In this document: positions 41,405-42,509 of the stretch, one piece after another
Position numbering within the stretch: position 1 is the first letter of the stretch
Layout: the number at the start of each line of letters is the position of its first letter
Assembly (NCBI GenBank): GCA_023441255.1
Contig: JAEZPW010000100.1
Location: 1-42,509 of the forward strand
From: Acidobacteriota bacterium
Lineage (GTDB): Bacteria > Acidobacteriota > Terriglobia > Terriglobales > Acidobacteriaceae
DNA: 42,509 nucleotides
Direction: 5' to 3'
The notes under the pieces: generated by a model
What the model was told of the DNA's origin: nothing
The model's database searches: none
What the model saw: only the letters and a program-made list of their open reading frames with translations
Program-made: the position numbers and the translations under genes

Positions 41405-42376
41405 GTGAAGTCAATCGCCGTGTTGACAAGCGGGGGCGATGCGCCCGGAATGAATGCCGCGATTCGCGCTGTGGTGCGTACGGGAACCGAACGGGGCTGG
41501 CGCGTCTATGGCGTTCGTCAGGGATATGCGGGTCTCATGTCCGGAAGCTTTACAGAACTGGGTCGCCGTGAGGTGGCCGGCATGATTCAGCGTGGCGGCA
41601 CGATGCTGGGCAGCGCCAGGTCTTCGGAGTTCAGGACCGAGGAAGGCCGTGAAAAGGCCATTCGCGCACTACACCAAGCCGGCATTGAGGCCCTCGTCGT
41701 GATCGGGGGCAACGGTTCGCAAACTGGCTCGAATGCGCTCAATCAGATGGGTTTCCCCGTCGTGGGTGTCGCCTCCACTATCGATAACGATCTCTACGGC
41801 TCGGAGATCACCATCGGAGTCGACACCGCTCTGAACATTGCCTTGGAAGCGATCGACCGCCTGAAGATAACGGCCTCTTCGCACCAGCGCGCCATGCTGG
41901 TCGAGGTGATGGGTCGTGATTGTGGCTACCTTGCACTTATGGCCGCTATCGCCGGCGGTGCCGAAGCGGTTGCGATACCCGAAGTGGAGACCGATCCGGA
42001 GTCGATTGCGCAGGAGATCCGGGAAGCGTATCGCCGAGGCAAACCCCATGCTATCGTCGTGGTCGCCGAGGGCGCCAAGTACAACGCCGATAAGCTCGAA
42101 CACTATTTCCGCGAGCATCACCAGCGTCTCGGGTTCGACTTGCGCGCGACCATCCTCGGTCACGTGCAGCGCGGAGGCACCCCCACATTCGCAGACCGCA
42201 TGCTTGCGACTCGACTCGGCGCCGCTGCCGTCGATTTCCTTGCCGGGGGCGCCAGCGGAGTGCTGGTCGGCGTCAATAAGGGCGAAATCACCACAACCCC
42301 TCTCGACGTCGTGATCCGCAACAAGAAGCCTCTTCCGCCCGGATTGACCGAACTGGCGGATGTTCTCGCGAAGTAA
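41405..42376 (+). CDS. pfkA: 6-phosphofructokinase
   Basis: A 323-residue PfkA. The GTG at 41405 has GGAGG four bases upstream and gives the canonical start MKSIAVLTSGGDAPGMNAAIR. The substrate loop is TIDND with catalytic Asp127, and GRDCGYLA and GHVQRGGTPTFADR complete the family motifs. It phosphorylates fructose-6-phosphate. Position 104 in GGNGS is Gly, which favours ATP over pyrophosphate, but position 103, Asp in E. coli PfkA and a Mg ligand, is Asn here. It ends the window's plus-strand genes and is followed by a GC hairpin with a short T-rich stretch. Confidence 0.93.
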   Translation: MKSIAVLTSGGDAPGMNAAIRAVVRTGTERGWRVYGVRQGYAGLMSGSFTELGRREVAGMIQRGGTMLGSARSSEFRTEEGREKAIRALHQAGIEALVVIGGNGSQTGSNALNQMGFPVVGVASTIDNDLYGSEITIGVDTALNIALEAIDRLKITASSHQRAMLVEVMGRDCGYLALMAAIAGGAEAVAIPEVETDPESIAQEIREAYRRGKPHAIVVVAEGAKYNADKLEHYFREHHQRLGFDLRATILGHVQRGGTPTFADRMLATRLGAAAVDFLAGGASGVLVGVNKGEITTTPLDVVIRNKKPLPPGLTELADVLAK

Positions 42377-42394
42377 CCTCTGATCGGTGAACTC

Positions 42395-42416
42395 GAGCCG
42401 GCCCCCAAGCCGGCTC
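42395..42416 (+). terminator. Candidate intrinsic terminator of pfkA
   Basis: GAGCCGGC and GCCGGCTC form a perfect 8-bp stem around CCCCAA, 18 bp past the pfkA stop, followed by TTCT. The T-run is short, so termination may be partial. Nothing else is recognisable in the last 90 bases of the window. Confidence 0.55.
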
Positions 42417-42509
42417 TTCTGCGTCGCGGCATCTCCCGCCCGAGTTCCGCGACTTCATTGCCCCAGCATTTTCAGCACTTTAACCTGTGACATGAATCAC
42501 CATTGAATG

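Overview
The window looks like a stretch of chromosome from an acidobacterium, most likely a soil member of the Terriglobia. This is inferred, not measured. The signs are a TonB-dependent receptor of about 1240 residues with an N-terminal carboxypeptidase-regulatory-like domain (the Oar-like type that is abundant in that phylum), a ToxR-like winged-helix/TPR regulator, a small exported protein with a DPRYHP motif that I associate with acidobacterial genomes, and a moderately GC-rich, gene-dense layout. I see no phage, insertion sequence, integrase or CRISPR array.

Region 1 (1-4.6 kb, minus strand) is a run of membrane genes: an FNT-family channel, a membrane-anchored short-chain dehydrogenase, and the start of a multi-subunit Mrp/Mbh-type cation/proton antiporter (E, F, G, a DUF4040/MbhD-like subunit and an MbhE-like subunit cut by the window edge). 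The antiporter genes overlap by ATGA junctions. A small exported protein faces them. Region 2 (4.6-12.7 kb) holds a PAS-rich sensor kinase with a lone receiver protein, a CPBP membrane protease, a lipoprotein phosphoesterase, and a divergent winged-helix/TPR regulator. Region 3 (12.7-18.0 kb) is a compact cassette of DUF2760 protein, Hsp70-like protein, and a second Hsp70-like protein with a long DUF3731-type C-terminal extension. Region 4 (18.2-23.4 kb) has an M13 peptidase and an adhE-STAS gene pair.

Region 5 (23.8-35.5 kb) is the most coherent part. After a tRNA-Arg(TCG) come galK-galE-galT (plus strand), and on the minus strand a large TonB-dependent receptor, a LacI-type regulator, an exported galactose mutarotase and a second LacI-type regulator. 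Each LacI gene has a palindrome in its own promoter that resembles a palindrome at one other target. A CG-centred class occurs at galKET and at lacI-2, and a TAAA-N4-TTTA class occurs at the receptor gene and at lacI-1. I infer a galactose or galactan uptake and Leloir-pathway locus with two regulators. The receptor gene also appears to have a leader of about 380 nt containing three perfect hairpins.

Region 6 (35.7-42.5 kb) carries a receiver protein with a degenerate GGDEF domain, an unusual Arg/Gly-rich protein with a receiver-like C-terminus, a DehI-like protein, a HIT protein, an RlpA-like lipoprotein coupled to a small unknown gene, an exported acidobacterial-type protein, and 6-phosphofructokinase. 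Several minus-strand genes end in strong GC hairpins that lack a U-tract, while two others have classic intrinsic terminators.

The strongest candidates for something little described are the DUF2760/Hsp70/Hsp70 cassette, the two-operator galactose circuit with its structured receptor leader, the RGG-receiver protein, and the adhE-STAS coupling. All functional statements come from reading the sequence and recalling protein families; no search was run.
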